Assembly (NCBI GenBank): GCA_040758635.1
Contig: JBFLVI010000015.1
Span: 1-50,412 of the forward strand
Origin: Yes71-27 sp040758635
Lineage (GTDB): Bacteria > Bacillota > Desulfotomaculia > Desulfotomaculales > Ammonificaceae
Length of the DNA: 50,412 bases
Direction: 5' to 3'
Shown: piece after piece, positions 1-7,806 of the stretch
Layout: the number at the start of each line of letters is the position of its first letter
Numbering within the stretch: position 1 is the first letter of the stretch
The notes under the pieces: model-generated
The model's database searches: none
Told to the model about the DNA's origin: nothing
The model's input: the letters and a program-made list of their open reading frames with translations, nothing else
Made by a program: the position numbers and the translations under genes

Positions 1-131
1 CTTCTCTATTAACCCGTCTGGAAAGAAGGAGACTATAGTAACACGCGGCTAAAATTGCAAGCCCCAAACACCTTCGGCGCCAAGGCTTTTGGGCTACTGT
101 TTACCTATGGACTGTCGAACTCGGGTAATGA

Positions 132-170
132 TATAATAAACAATAACGTAACAATAACGTAACAATAAGG
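132..170 (+). promoter_or_regulatory. -10 box and tandem 11-bp repeats before the vapBC-like pair
   Basis: A perfect TATAAT lies at 132-137 with no convincing -35. It is followed by two exact tandem copies of CAATAACGTAA (141-151 and 152-162) and a partial third (163-170). The repeats lie between the -10 box and the start at 184, where an autoregulating VapB-type antitoxin would be expected to bind. The operator role is inferred from position and repetition only. Confidence 0.5.
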
Positions 171-183
171 AAGGTGGTTCGCG

Positions 184-378
184 GTGACGATAGAGCGATT
201 GTATGAGGAGATAAAACAGTTGCCACCTGAGCTCAAGAAGGAACTTTACAAACGCCTGAACGTGAAACCTAAAGAAAGAAGGGCGTTGGACGACCTGATT
301 GGCATCGCGGAGGGGCCGAAGACCAAGGGGGCCCAAACTTACAAGGAGGACCTGTACGGTGGCCCGCAACCTCTCTAA
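184..378 (+). CDS. VapB-like antitoxin
   Basis: A 64-residue charged protein, starting at GTG 184 after the purine-rich AAGGAAGGTGG. The N-terminus (TIERLYEEIKQLPPELKKEL) resembles short helical antitoxins of the DUF2281/VapB kind that precede PIN-domain toxins. The C-terminus is Gly/Pro/Lys rich and probably the toxin-wrapping tail. Its last 20 bases overlap the start of the PIN toxin, so the two should be translationally coupled. In such pairs the antitoxin binds its own promoter and neutralises the RNase; here that is inferred from gene order and size. The exact antitoxin family is uncertain. Confidence 0.6.
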   Translation: MTIERLYEEIKQLPPELKKELYKRLNVKPKERRALDDLIGIAEGPKTKGAQTYKEDLYGGPQPL

Positions 379-784
379 AATCTGTGTCGATTCGGGCGGG
401 TTCATTGCGCTCGTGTACAAAAGCGACCTGCAACACAAAAAGGCAACTCAGTTTTACGAAAGGGTAAAACAAAAAGCGGTCTTCTATACGACAAACATGG
501 TGATTTCGGAGACGTACACCTGGTTACGGTATCATGTTTCGCACACCGTTGCGGTTAAGTTCTTGGACGTTACGGAGGAAGCTGCATTAGCTGGTGAATT
601 GCGGATAATCGGAGTAGACGGTCCGACAGAGGAAAAGGCCAGACAAATTCTGGGAAAGTACAGCGACCAGGACTTCTCCTATGTTGACGCAACGAGCTTC
701 GCTATCCTGGACCTGCTTGAGATTGCCGACGTGTTTGGGTTTGACGCCCACTACCGGATATTCGGGAAAAACCTTCATCCGTGA
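359..784 (+). CDS. PIN-domain toxin (VapC-like ribonuclease)
   Basis: A 141-residue PIN-domain protein, presumably a Mg-dependent endoribonuclease. The four acidic positions expected of the family are visible: Asp in CVDSGGF near the N-terminus, Glu in VISETYTW, Asp in the FSYVDATSFAIL segment, and Asp in FGFDAHY near the C-terminus. GTG 359 is chosen as start because AAGGAGG (343-349) sits 9 bases upstream and because the PIN fold begins right after it; the open frame extends further upstream without homology. It overlaps the antitoxin by 20 bases. Length fits the VapC family, and the active site looks intact. Confidence 0.8.
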   Translation: MARNLSKICVDSGGFIALVYKSDLQHKKATQFYERVKQKAVFYTTNMVISETYTWLRYHVSHTVAVKFLDVTEEAALAGELRIIGVDGPTEEKARQILGKYSDQDFSYVDATSFAILDLLEIADVFGFDAHYRIFGKNLHP

Positions 785-972
785 GAGAAACGGTTTGCGT
801 AATAACATGCGGAAGGACGTGCTTCACCGGTTTCAAGAAAAGCCTCTTACAGTTGTCCAACCCCTTTCCCCTCGGTGACAGGACCTAATGCTGCGCATCC
901 AATCATTTTGGTTCTTCGGGCTTCTAATCTCAGCCTCCCCAAATAAGCTTTTATAATGAAACGCTTTCGTCC

Positions 973-1035
973 GGGGCCGGTGTCAGCGTTGCGATTGCAG
1001 CACTTGGCGTAAAAGAGCCTGACGCCGGCCGGCCC
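973..1035. repeat. Imperfect inverted repeat upstream of spmA
   Basis: GGGGCCGGTGTCAG (973-986) can pair with CTGACGCCGGCCGGCCC (1019-1035) around a 32-base loop, ending about 30 bases before the spmA start. A TATAAT lies at 952-957 without a clear -35, so the transcript of spmA could carry this stem in its leader. The remaining sequence from 785 to 950 shows no gene. Confidence 0.35.
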
Positions 1036-1066
1036 AGGACGGTGATCAAGGAAAAGAGGTGGGCGG

Positions 1067-1651
1067 ATGGTCAATTTTTTCTGGCTGCTGCTGATGCTTT
1101 CCGGCATCGTTGTGGCCGCCGTGCACGGAAAAGTGGAGACGGTTACCCGGGCGGTGCTGGAAGGCGCGAAGCTGGCGGTGGAGACGTCCTTCGGCTTAAT
1201 AGCGATTGTAACCTTCTGGCTGGGCGTAATGCGGGTCGCAGAAACGGCGGGTTTGGTGAGAGCGCTGGCCCGGCTGGTGCGGCCGCTGGTGCGGCTTCTG
1301 TTCCCGGGAATACCGGGCGACCACCCCGCGGTCGGCGCGATCGTGCTGAACCTTAGCGCCAACGTTTTGGGCCTCGGAAACGCCGCCACCCCGGCGGGGC
1401 TGGTTGCGATGCGGGAATTGCAGAAGCTCAACCCGCGTCCGGAAGAAGCCACCCCGGCGATGTGCACGTTTCTGGCTCTGAATACCGCCTGCATTACCCT
1501 GGTGCCGACTACGGTCATCGGAATCCGGGCGCTTTACGGGGCGCGCGAACCGGCGGCGATTATCGGGAGTACGGTCCTGGCCACCGCCTGCGGGATGACG
1601 GTGGCAGTCCTGGCAGACGGTTTGCTCCGGTGGCTTTACGGAAGGAAGTAG
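1067..1651 (+). CDS. spmA: Spore maturation protein SpmA
   Basis: A 194-residue integral membrane protein of the SpmA family (nucleoside-recognition/Gate domain), needed in Bacillus and Clostridium for full dehydration of the spore core. The sequence opens with a hydrophobic segment (NFFWLLLMLSGIVVAAV) and carries the conserved NLSANVLGLGNAATPAG stretch near residue 100, then two further hydrophobic segments. Start ATG 1067 follows AGAGG at good spacing. The stop TAG at 1649-1651 is separated from spmB by three bases, so the two form one operon, as in other sporeformers. Confidence 0.95.
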   Translation: MVNFFWLLLMLSGIVVAAVHGKVETVTRAVLEGAKLAVETSFGLIAIVTFWLGVMRVAETAGLVRALARLVRPLVRLLFPGIPGDHPAVGAIVLNLSANVLGLGNAATPAGLVAMRELQKLNPRPEEATPAMCTFLALNTACITLVPTTVIGIRALYGAREPAAIIGSTVLATACGMTVAVLADGLLRWLYGRK

Positions 1652-1654
1652 GGA

Positions 1655-2188
1655 ATGGGCGGTCTGATTACCGGATTGGCCGATTGGGTCATCCCCGGCC
1701 TTCTCTTTATCGTGCTCATATTAGGGTTTTGCCGTCGTGTTCCGGTTTACGAAACCTTTGTAACCGGGGCGCAGGAGGGGTTCGAGGTAGCCATCAAGAC
1801 CATCCCCTACCTGGTGGCGATGCTCGTCGCCATCAGCGTTTTCCGCGCGTCCGGCGCCATGGACGGCGTGGTTTACTTTCTGAAACCGCTTTTAGAGCCG
1901 TTCGGTATTCCGCCGGAGGTGCTGCCCCATGCGGTCATGCGCCCGCTTTCCGGCGGTGCGGCCCTTGGTATCGCCACGGACATCATCCGGACCCACGGGC
2001 CCGACAGCCTGCTCGGCTGCCTGGTTTCGACGATGCAAGGCACCAGTGATACAACGTTCTATGTTTTGTCGGTTTACTTCGGGGCGATCGGGGTCAAACA
2101 CTACCGGTATGCGCCTGTAACCGGCCTTTTGGCCGACGTTACCACCTTTTTGGCTTCGGTAATCATCGTGGGGCGCACTTTTGGCTGA
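1655..2188 (+). CDS. spmB: Spore maturation protein SpmB
   Basis: A 177-residue membrane protein, paralogous in fold to SpmA and its usual partner in spore core dehydration. Visible family features are the N-terminal hydrophobic segment, GAQEGFEVAIKTIPYLVAMLV in the middle, the PLSGGAALGI motif, and the TMQGTSDTTFYVLSVYFG stretch. The start ATG 1655 follows GGAAGGAAG that lies inside the end of spmA, implying coupled translation. The likely function is transport or membrane reorganisation in the forespore; the substrate of the family is not established. Confidence 0.95.
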   Translation: MGGLITGLADWVIPGLLFIVLILGFCRRVPVYETFVTGAQEGFEVAIKTIPYLVAMLVAISVFRASGAMDGVVYFLKPLLEPFGIPPEVLPHAVMRPLSGGAALGIATDIIRTHGPDSLLGCLVSTMQGTSDTTFYVLSVYFGAIGVKHYRYAPVTGLLADVTTFLASVIIVGRTFG

Positions 2189-2306
2189 TTTGGAGCAAAA
2201 CAGAACTTCAAAAGGTTTTTGGTTTCATGGGGGGCTGTAAGAAAAGGAGAGAAAACAGCCGCGGTTTTCGGTTCCACCGGGTATAATATTCCTGGGTGAG
2301 CAGGTT

Positions 2307-3065
2307 TTGGCTGAAGAGAGGCTGCAGAAGATCCTGTCCCGGTATGGTGTCGCCTCGCGGCGGCACGCCGAAGAGCTGATCCGCAAGGGACGGGTAAAGG
2401 TCAACGGGAAAGTGGTTGACCGGCTGGGGGCCAGGGTTGATCCGGCGCGGGACAGAATAGAGGTGGACGGGCGGCTGCTGTTTTCTGAAGGAAGGCGCGT
2501 CTACCTCGCTTTTCACAAGCCGAAGGGTGTGGTCACGACCCTTTTTGACCCCCAGGGGCGGACAAGCGTGCGGGACTTCCTCCAGGGGGTTCCGGAGCGG
2601 GTCTTTCCGGTGGGGCGGCTCGATTACGACAGCGAGGGCCTGCTCTTGCTCACAAACGACGGTGAACTGGCCCACCGGCTCACTCACCCGCGGTATAAAG
2701 TGCCAAAGACCTACACCGTCTGGGTAACCGGCCGTGTGGAGGCGGCAGCACTTGCACGGCTTGCCCGGGGGATGTTGCTCGAAGACGGATGGACCCAACC
2801 GGCGGTGGTGGAAGTAAGCCGGCGGGGGCAGGAGCAAACGGTTTTACGGATTACGATAACCGAGGGGAAAAAACGCCAGGTACGGCGGATGTGCGCGGCG
2901 GTGGGACACCCGGTGTCAAGGCTGGTAAGAACCGGCATCGGCACGCTGCGGCTCGGAAGATTGAAACCGGGTGCGTACCGGCATTTGAGCAGCCGGGAGG
3001 TCAGGCGGTTAAAGCAGCAAGTCGGTCTTGAAGAATCAGGAAAAAAGCAGGATTTTCGTGGTTGA
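2307..3065 (+). CDS. rluB: 23S rRNA pseudouridine synthase, RsuA/RluB family
   Basis: A 252-residue enzyme converting uridine to pseudouridine in rRNA. An S4 RNA-binding domain occupies about residues 1-60 (RLQKILSRYGVASRRHAEEL). The catalytic domain follows with motif GRLDYDSEGLLLLTNDGEL, whose first Asp is the nucleophile, and the C-terminal KKRQVRRMCAAVGHPV motif of the RsuA family. Start TTG 2307 is preceded by a TATAAT at 2282-2287, so the leader is short; no good -35 is seen. The stop overlaps the TTG of the next gene (TTGA). RluB (23S U2605) is the likeliest assignment by context near spmAB, but other RsuA-family specificities cannot be excluded. Confidence 0.88.
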   Translation: MAEERLQKILSRYGVASRRHAEELIRKGRVKVNGKVVDRLGARVDPARDRIEVDGRLLFSEGRRVYLAFHKPKGVVTTLFDPQGRTSVRDFLQGVPERVFPVGRLDYDSEGLLLLTNDGELAHRLTHPRYKVPKTYTVWVTGRVEAAALARLARGMLLEDGWTQPAVVEVSRRGQEQTVLRITITEGKKRQVRRMCAAVGHPVSRLVRTGIGTLRLGRLKPGAYRHLSSREVRRLKQQVGLEESGKKQDFRG

Positions 3066-3571
3066 AGCCGAACTCTTTGTTATTACTCTGCTACGGGAGG
3101 GAATTCCTTTTGGTTAAAAGCCTTGTTGGGACCGAGGTGACCGAGAAGGAAATCCGGGCGCGGATCCGTTTGGACTTCCGCGGCGCAGGACGGACGGGCC
3201 GGCTGATCTTTGGCGGTAAAAGCACCGAGAAGGCAGCCGAAGAGATGCGCGAACAGCAGGCCGCAGTCTTCCGGAACGTACCGCTGCCGGGAGTGAAGAT
3301 TGAGGACATTAACATGGCCCAGGAAGTTTACGCCGTTTTTGACGAGGCGACAGGGGCTGAAGTGGCGTACGCTCCCCTCGAGTTAACGGTGGTGGCGGAA
3401 GGAATTGACGACCTGGTACGGCTGATATTCCGGGAGGAATTCCGCAAGATCGAAGTTATTGAGCCGGAGAGCATCGTTTTGGGGCGGTACGACCTGGAAA
3501 GGTTGTTCTTCCGGATTGGTGAAGAACTGCGACGTTACCACCAGGCCCTGGAACGGAAGTACAGTGGTTGA
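3062..3571 (+). CDS. Conserved hypothetical protein between rluB and aroH
   Basis: A 169-residue protein I do not recognise. It is rich in alternating charged and hydrophobic residues, has no signal peptide or clear membrane span, and reads like a mixed alpha/beta cytoplasmic protein (KSLVGTEVTEKEIRARIRL near the start; a charged helix EELRRYHQALERKYSG at the end). It starts at TTG 3062 inside the rluB stop (TTGA) and its own stop overlaps a TTG of aroH in the same way, so the three genes are probably one coupled operon. A later TTG start at 3112 is possible. Codon use matches its neighbours. Confidence 0.7.
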   Translation: MKPNSLLLLCYGREFLLVKSLVGTEVTEKEIRARIRLDFRGAGRTGRLIFGGKSTEKAAEEMREQQAAVFRNVPLPGVKIEDINMAQEVYAVFDEATGAEVAYAPLELTVVAEGIDDLVRLIFREEFRKIEVIEPESIVLGRYDLERLFFRIGEELRRYHQALERKYSG

Positions 3572-3984
3572 GGCAAAGGTTGCAGGCGAATCTGGAAAGG
3601 AGCGTGTGGCCGATTCGCGTTCGAGGAATTAGAGGCGCCGTAGCAGTCAAGAAGAACACGGCAACAGACATAATTGCGGCCACCAAGGAGTTGCTGTTAG
3701 TCATGGTAAAGGAGAACGCGGTGGACATTGAGGAGATCGCGAGCATTTTTTTTACCTTAACCCCGGATCTCGACGCCGAGTTTCCGGCCCTGGCGGCGAG
3801 GGAGGAGCTTGGCTGGCGAGACGTCCCGCTTCTATGCGCCCGCGAAATAGGCGTTCCGGGAGCAATGACCGGCGTTGTCCGGGTGCTCATGCACGTTAAC
3901 ACGGAGAAATCCCAGAGGGAGCTCAAGCACGTTTATTTGGGCAAGGCGGCGGCCCTGCGCGCGGACCTCGGCGAGGAGAGTTAG
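3568..3984 (+). CDS. aroH: Chorismate mutase, AroH class
   Basis: A monofunctional chorismate mutase converting chorismate to prephenate for Phe/Tyr synthesis. The family signature VRGIRGAVAVKKNT begins the recognisable domain, and the C-terminal VLMHVNTEKSQRELKHVYLGKA matches the AroH strand carrying the active-site Arg/Tyr region. Two starts compete: TTG 3568, overlapping the upstream stop as TTGA with GGAAG 9 bases before, and GTG 3604, which gives the usual ~126 residues but has its AAGGAG only one base away. The first is preferred. The 3' end overlaps the convergent GGDEF gene by four bases. Confidence 0.88.
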   Translation: MRQRLQANLERSVWPIRVRGIRGAVAVKKNTATDIIAATKELLLVMVKENAVDIEEIASIFFTLTPDLDAEFPALAAREELGWRDVPLLCAREIGVPGAMTGVVRVLMHVNTEKSQRELKHVYLGKAAALRADLGEES

Positions 3985-4844
3985 TTGACAAGCGGGCTCT
4001 TGCCGCTGGCGATTTCAATGCCCGTCTGGTTTATTTTGGCCTTGGTGCAGGCAAGGCTGGCCAGGTTGATCAAGTTTTCAATCACTTCCGGCGGGTTCGT
4101 GCCGGGACGCAGGTTACAGCGGCGGCCCCCGGCGATGCCGATGGAGATGCTGATGGGTACAGGTTGAGGTGCGTTATTGACCGCATTTAAAAAGGTTCTG
4201 GCCCAGTCCAAGGCTGCGGTAAGCGGGCGGCTGCTGGCCACGGCAAATTCATCGCCGCCAAAACGGCAGGGGAAATCTTCATTGGCGACGGTATGCTTAC
4301 GTAGAAGATCAGCGAGGAGACAGAGGCACCAGTCTCCCTTGGCATGTCCGAAACGCTTGTTGGTGAGGCCAAAATCGTCTACGTCAATAAAAGCGATGCT
4401 GATTTCGGGTACTGTACGCAATAATCGCTCGGCGACATCCCGGAGATAGACAGCGGTATAAAGGCCGGTAAGCGAGTCGGTGTGCCGCGCGATTACGGTC
4501 AGCAGAACGGTTTTGGTGACGATCCCGATGAGCTTACCGCCGGCAACCACCGGGAGGCGTTCGACCCCGGCGGCGTTCATCACTTCTATGGCTTCCCAGA
4601 GCGAGGTTTCGGGCTGGATGACGGTGAGTTTCCGGGACATGGTTTCCCTTAGTGGTTGGTCTGCCGGTGCACCGCGCAGGTCGCGCGAGGTTACGATACC
4701 GGCAAGGCTTCCGTTGCTGTTGAGCACCACCAATCCGCCCACGTTCTGCTCACGCATAAGCTGGGCAGCAGCAGAGACCGGCTGGTCCTGAGAAATGGTA
4801 AGCACATTTGCGTTCATGATTTCGCCAATTTTCACCGGAGTCAC
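3981..4844 (-). CDS. CBS-pair diguanylate cyclase (GGDEF)
   Basis: A 287-residue soluble signalling protein that should make cyclic di-GMP from GTP. Two CBS motifs fill about residues 1-120 (IGEIMNANVLTISQDQPVSA; VERLPVVAGGKLIGIVTK) and likely sense an adenine nucleotide. The GGDEF domain follows, with DSLTGLYTAVYL, the metal-binding FIDVDDFG, and an intact RFGGDEF active site near residue 198. The inhibitory-site RxxD five residues before GGDEF is replaced (ANED), so product inhibition may be absent. The start is GTG 4844, or GTG 4835, which has a better-spaced AAAGGTG. It is divergent from the HD-GYP gene, which would break the same messenger. Confidence 0.88.
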   Translation of the reverse strand: MTPVKIGEIMNANVLTISQDQPVSAAAQLMREQNVGGLVVLNSNGSLAGIVTSRDLRGAPADQPLRETMSRKLTVIQPETSLWEAIEVMNAAGVERLPVVAGGKLIGIVTKTVLLTVIARHTDSLTGLYTAVYLRDVAERLLRTVPEISIAFIDVDDFGLTNKRFGHAKGDWCLCLLADLLRKHTVANEDFPCRFGGDEFAVASSRPLTAALDWARTFLNAVNNAPQPVPISISIGIAGGRRCNLRPGTNPPEVIENLINLASLACTKAKINQTGIEIASGKSPLVN

Positions 4845-5051
4845 CTTTCGTTACCGGAGAGGGAATCTGCTGGAGGAGTGCAGGCATTAAAGTGCAAAAA
4901 AGGCGGTTCACTTATTAAGATTTTTGCGGCTTTTGGCGAGATTTTTGAAACAAAGAAAAGAAAAACCTCTCCGTAGATATTTTTACCGAGTACACCGGGG
5001 TTGTCAAGAGAATCAAGCAAATTTTACCACTGTTTTTAAGGGGAGAGGCTT

Positions 5052-6158
5052 TTGCGTCGCCTGCTGGTTTCAAAGTTGGTTCCGGGAATGAAAGTGGGGC
5101 GGAACGTTTACGGGAAAAGGGGCGAGATCTGGCTGGCGAGGGGAGCGGTACTCACCAGGCGCTACATTGATCGTTTGGTAGAACTTGAAATTCCCGCGAT
5201 TTACATTGATGACGGGCTGCTTGGTGACGTAGACATTAAGGAAGCAATCAGCGAAGAGACCAGGCAGCACGCAGTGCAGCAAGTGAAGGCGCTCTTTTCG
5301 GCGACGCCGAAGACCGGGGCGATCAGTCCTCCGCCGGCGGTCTTCCGGACGGTGGAAGAGATTGTGCGCCAGGTTATGTCTAATCCTAACGCGATCTATA
5401 ATCTGTTAGATATCCGGGCGGAGGACGAGTACCTGTTTTATCATTCGGTAAATGTCTGTATCCTCGCGACGGTAGCGGGAGCAAATTTGGGCTGGAACCG
5501 GGAGCAGTTGGAAGAACTGGCTCTGGGGGCACTCCTGCACGATGTCGGGAAGGTGCGGGTGCCCCCGGAAATCCTGAATAAGCCGGGGGAACTGAGCAAA
5601 AGGGAATTTGACGAAGTAAAAAAACATACCGTTTACGGTGAGGAAATGCTGGAAACGATGCCGCCCGAAGTACGCCGCATTGCCCGTTCCCACCACGAAC
5701 GGCTTGACGGGACGGGGTACCCGGACGGGATTTCGGATATTCCGGCAACCGTTCAGCTTACCGGGCTGGCTGATGTTTACGACGCCCTGACCGCCGAGCG
5801 TCTTTACCGGCGGGCCTACCAACCCCACGAAGCCTTCGAGATGATTGCCGGCACGGGCAATTTCTGGTTTGACCACCTGCTGGTGCAGGCGTTTCTCTTT
5901 AACATTGCCGCTTTTCCGGTTGGAAGTATAGTCTCTTTAAGTTCCGGCGCGGTTGCCGTGGTGGTCGAAAACAAACCAGGCCTTTCTCTTTATCCGAAGG
6001 TACGGGTTCTTTTTGCCCCGACGGGAGAAAAGGCCGTTCCCGCTCCCGAGTTCTGGTGCCACGAGGAAGGGGTGGGAGTACTGAGGGCTTTAAACCCCGA
6101 AGAAGTAACGGCGCTGGGCATTACCCCGCATGATACCGACCCTCACCTGCCGGCATAA
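5052..6158 (+). CDS. HD-GYP domain c-di-GMP phosphodiesterase
   Basis: A 368-residue protein. The N-terminal ~115 residues (SKLVPGMKVGRNVYGKRG) form the leader region common to stand-alone HD-GYP proteins. The HD-GYP domain spans about 125-280, with HSVNVCILA, the metal motif LLHDVGKVRVP (near residue 163) and HHERLDGTGYP (near 214-224), all intact. The C-terminal ~85 residues contain a beta-rich segment. Expected activity is hydrolysis of cyclic di-GMP. TTG 5052 follows GGGAGAGG, and the N-terminus matches the family. The stop region overlaps the convergent GH57 gene by 16 bases. With the divergent cyclase it makes a local synthesis/degradation pair. Confidence 0.9.
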   Translation: MRRLLVSKLVPGMKVGRNVYGKRGEIWLARGAVLTRRYIDRLVELEIPAIYIDDGLLGDVDIKEAISEETRQHAVQQVKALFSATPKTGAISPPPAVFRTVEEIVRQVMSNPNAIYNLLDIRAEDEYLFYHSVNVCILATVAGANLGWNREQLEELALGALLHDVGKVRVPPEILNKPGELSKREFDEVKKHTVYGEEMLETMPPEVRRIARSHHERLDGTGYPDGISDIPATVQLTGLADVYDALTAERLYRRAYQPHEAFEMIAGTGNFWFDHLLVQAFLFNIAAFPVGSIVSLSSGAVAVVVENKPGLSLYPKVRVLFAPTGEKAVPAPEFWCHEEGVGVLRALNPEEVTALGITPHDTDPHLPA

Positions 6159-7738
6159 ACCCGGTAGTCAATGTCCGGGAAAATACTGTGCCGGCTTTCC
6201 AGTTCCTCAATCCACCCGTCCTCAAGCCGGTTTTCCACTATCTGGCGGTAGATGCCGACAAAGTTGGTCATGTGGGATTTGAAGCGGCGCACCGCGTAAT
6301 CCACCATGGTACCCGTGGCCATGATAAACGCCCAGTCGCTGGCCTGGGCAAGAAGCAATTCCCGCGCCGCCTGGTTCAGCGCGCGGCGGAGCATGCCCGT
6401 ACTGTCCGGGAACCGCCGTGAGACTTCCACCATCCGGTCGGCGGCCCAGTGGAGGTGCCGGTAGATCCAGTCATTAGCCCCGCACAACCAGACCTCGTGG
6501 TAGCCCTTGTTTCCCCAGCTCGATGCGCAGGGGGTTGCCACCTGGTTGCACGGGTGCCGGCGAAGGTAGTCACCGGGGGTGATGAGTTCAATCATATCCT
6601 GGTCGTACACAATTTTGCGGATCAGGAAATCGAGCCACTGCGGCCCCTCGAACCACCAATGCCCGAAAAGCTCGGCGTCGTACGGAGCGACGATTAAAGG
6701 CGGCCGGTCCATGAACCGGTGCAGGTAACGGATCTGGTGCTCCCGGTTGAACATAAAGTTGCCTGCGTGTACGGCGGCCTTTTCAGTGGCCCAGGCGGGG
6801 ACGTACGGCTCCTTGTGGTCCGTTTTACCGGTTATCCGGTAGTATTTGAGGCCGGTATGGATGCGGATTCCGTCAGGGTGAATATAGTCCCGGATATATT
6901 CGAGGTCGAGATCGAAGCCGATGTCCCGGTAGTACTCCCGGTAATCGAAGTCTCCCGGATAGCCTTCCTTGGCGCTCCAGACCTGCCTGGACGATTCTAC
7001 GTCCCGGCCGAAAGCCGCGACTCCCGAGGGACAAAAGATGGGGGCAAAGACCCCGAAACGCGGCCGGTGCGATGCAAAGAGCACTCCGTGGGTGTCCGTG
7101 AAAAAATACTTGACGCCCGAGTTTTTCAGGTAGCGGTCGATTCCCGGGACGTAAGCGCATTCCGGCAGCCAGAAGCCCGCCGGATTGCAACCGAAGTGCT
7201 TCCGGTAAAGGTCAACGGCAAGTTTAATCTGGGCCCGCACCGCCGCCGGGTTGACATACAATAGCGGCAGGTAGCCGTGGGTGGCCGCGCAGGTGATTAT
7301 TTCGAGGCACCCCGCGTCCTGGAAGGCTTTGAAGGCGTTGATGAGGTTTTTGCCATGGGCGTTGAACGTATGGAGCGCCCCGCGAAAACGTTCCTGGTAC
7401 ATGCGCGCGGGTTCGGCGAAGGGCGTCCCCGCGGTGCGGTGCGCCTCTTTGTCCGCCAGTTCAATGAGTTTGTGCAGGTGGTTGAGGTACCGTTCCTGGA
7501 GGAATGGGTCGCCGAACATTGTCAACAGCGGCGGGGACAAGGACAGCGTCAAACGGAATTTTACCCCGTCGCGTACCAAACGCTCGAAAGTCCAGATCAG
7601 GGGAATGTAGCATTCCGTAACGGCTTCGTAGAACCACTTTTCCTCAAGCGAGTAGCGGTGTTCCGGATGCCGGACGAAGGGAAGGTGTGCATGAAGCACT
7701 AAAGCAAGATAACCCTTGGCCAATTTCGATTCCCCCAT
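6143..7738 (-). CDS. GH57 (DUF1957) 1,4-alpha-glucan branching enzyme
   Basis: A 531-residue family 57 glycoside hydrolase with the DUF1957 C-terminal domain, the type that creates alpha-1,6 branches in glycogen. The N-terminal HAHLPFVRHPE motif, the nucleophile motif GFWLPECAY near residue 191, and the acid motif APYDAELFGHWWFEGP near residue 354 are all visible. ATG 7738 is chosen: a longer frame reaches an ATG at 7795, but that extension would translate straight through the terminator palindrome at 7758-7790. It lies downstream of the DUF4912 gene and near a GH15 gene, consistent with alpha-glucan metabolism. Length fits the family (~530 residues). Confidence 0.92.
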   Translation of the reverse strand: MGESKLAKGYLALVLHAHLPFVRHPEHRYSLEEKWFYEAVTECYIPLIWTFERLVRDGVKFRLTLSLSPPLLTMFGDPFLQERYLNHLHKLIELADKEAHRTAGTPFAEPARMYQERFRGALHTFNAHGKNLINAFKAFQDAGCLEIITCAATHGYLPLLYVNPAAVRAQIKLAVDLYRKHFGCNPAGFWLPECAYVPGIDRYLKNSGVKYFFTDTHGVLFASHRPRFGVFAPIFCPSGVAAFGRDVESSRQVWSAKEGYPGDFDYREYYRDIGFDLDLEYIRDYIHPDGIRIHTGLKYYRITGKTDHKEPYVPAWATEKAAVHAGNFMFNREHQIRYLHRFMDRPPLIVAPYDAELFGHWWFEGPQWLDFLIRKIVYDQDMIELITPGDYLRRHPCNQVATPCASSWGNKGYHEVWLCGANDWIYRHLHWAADRMVEVSRRFPDSTGMLRRALNQAARELLLAQASDWAFIMATGTMVDYAVRRFKSHMTNFVGIYRQIVENRLEDGWIEELESRHSIFPDIDYRVYAGR

Positions 7739-7757
7739 TAGTTTGTTCCGGTAAATC

Positions 7758-7790
7758 GTCAAAAAAGCGGGATTATCCCGCTTTTTTGAC
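7758..7790. terminator. Palindromic, bidirectional-looking Rho-independent terminator
   Basis: A 33-base perfect palindrome with 16-bp arms. Each arm carries a run of six A or T beside a GC core (AAAAAAGCGGGA / TCCCGCTTTTTT). It lies 17 bases beyond the stop of the DUF4912 gene on the minus strand, so it should end that transcript just before the GH57 start. A palindrome of this kind can act in both directions. Confidence 0.85.
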
Positions 7791-7806
7791 GGCATCTGGC
7801 CGGCGG

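Noticed and set aside
847..1518. Minus-strand open frame of 223 codons opposite spmA
   Set aside because: It is a composition shadow; spmA on the plus strand is clearly the real gene, and the frame crosses the gap without homology.
7739..7795. N-terminal extension of the GH57 enzyme to ATG 7795
   Set aside because: The extension would be encoded by the terminator palindrome of the upstream gene and precedes the conserved family start.
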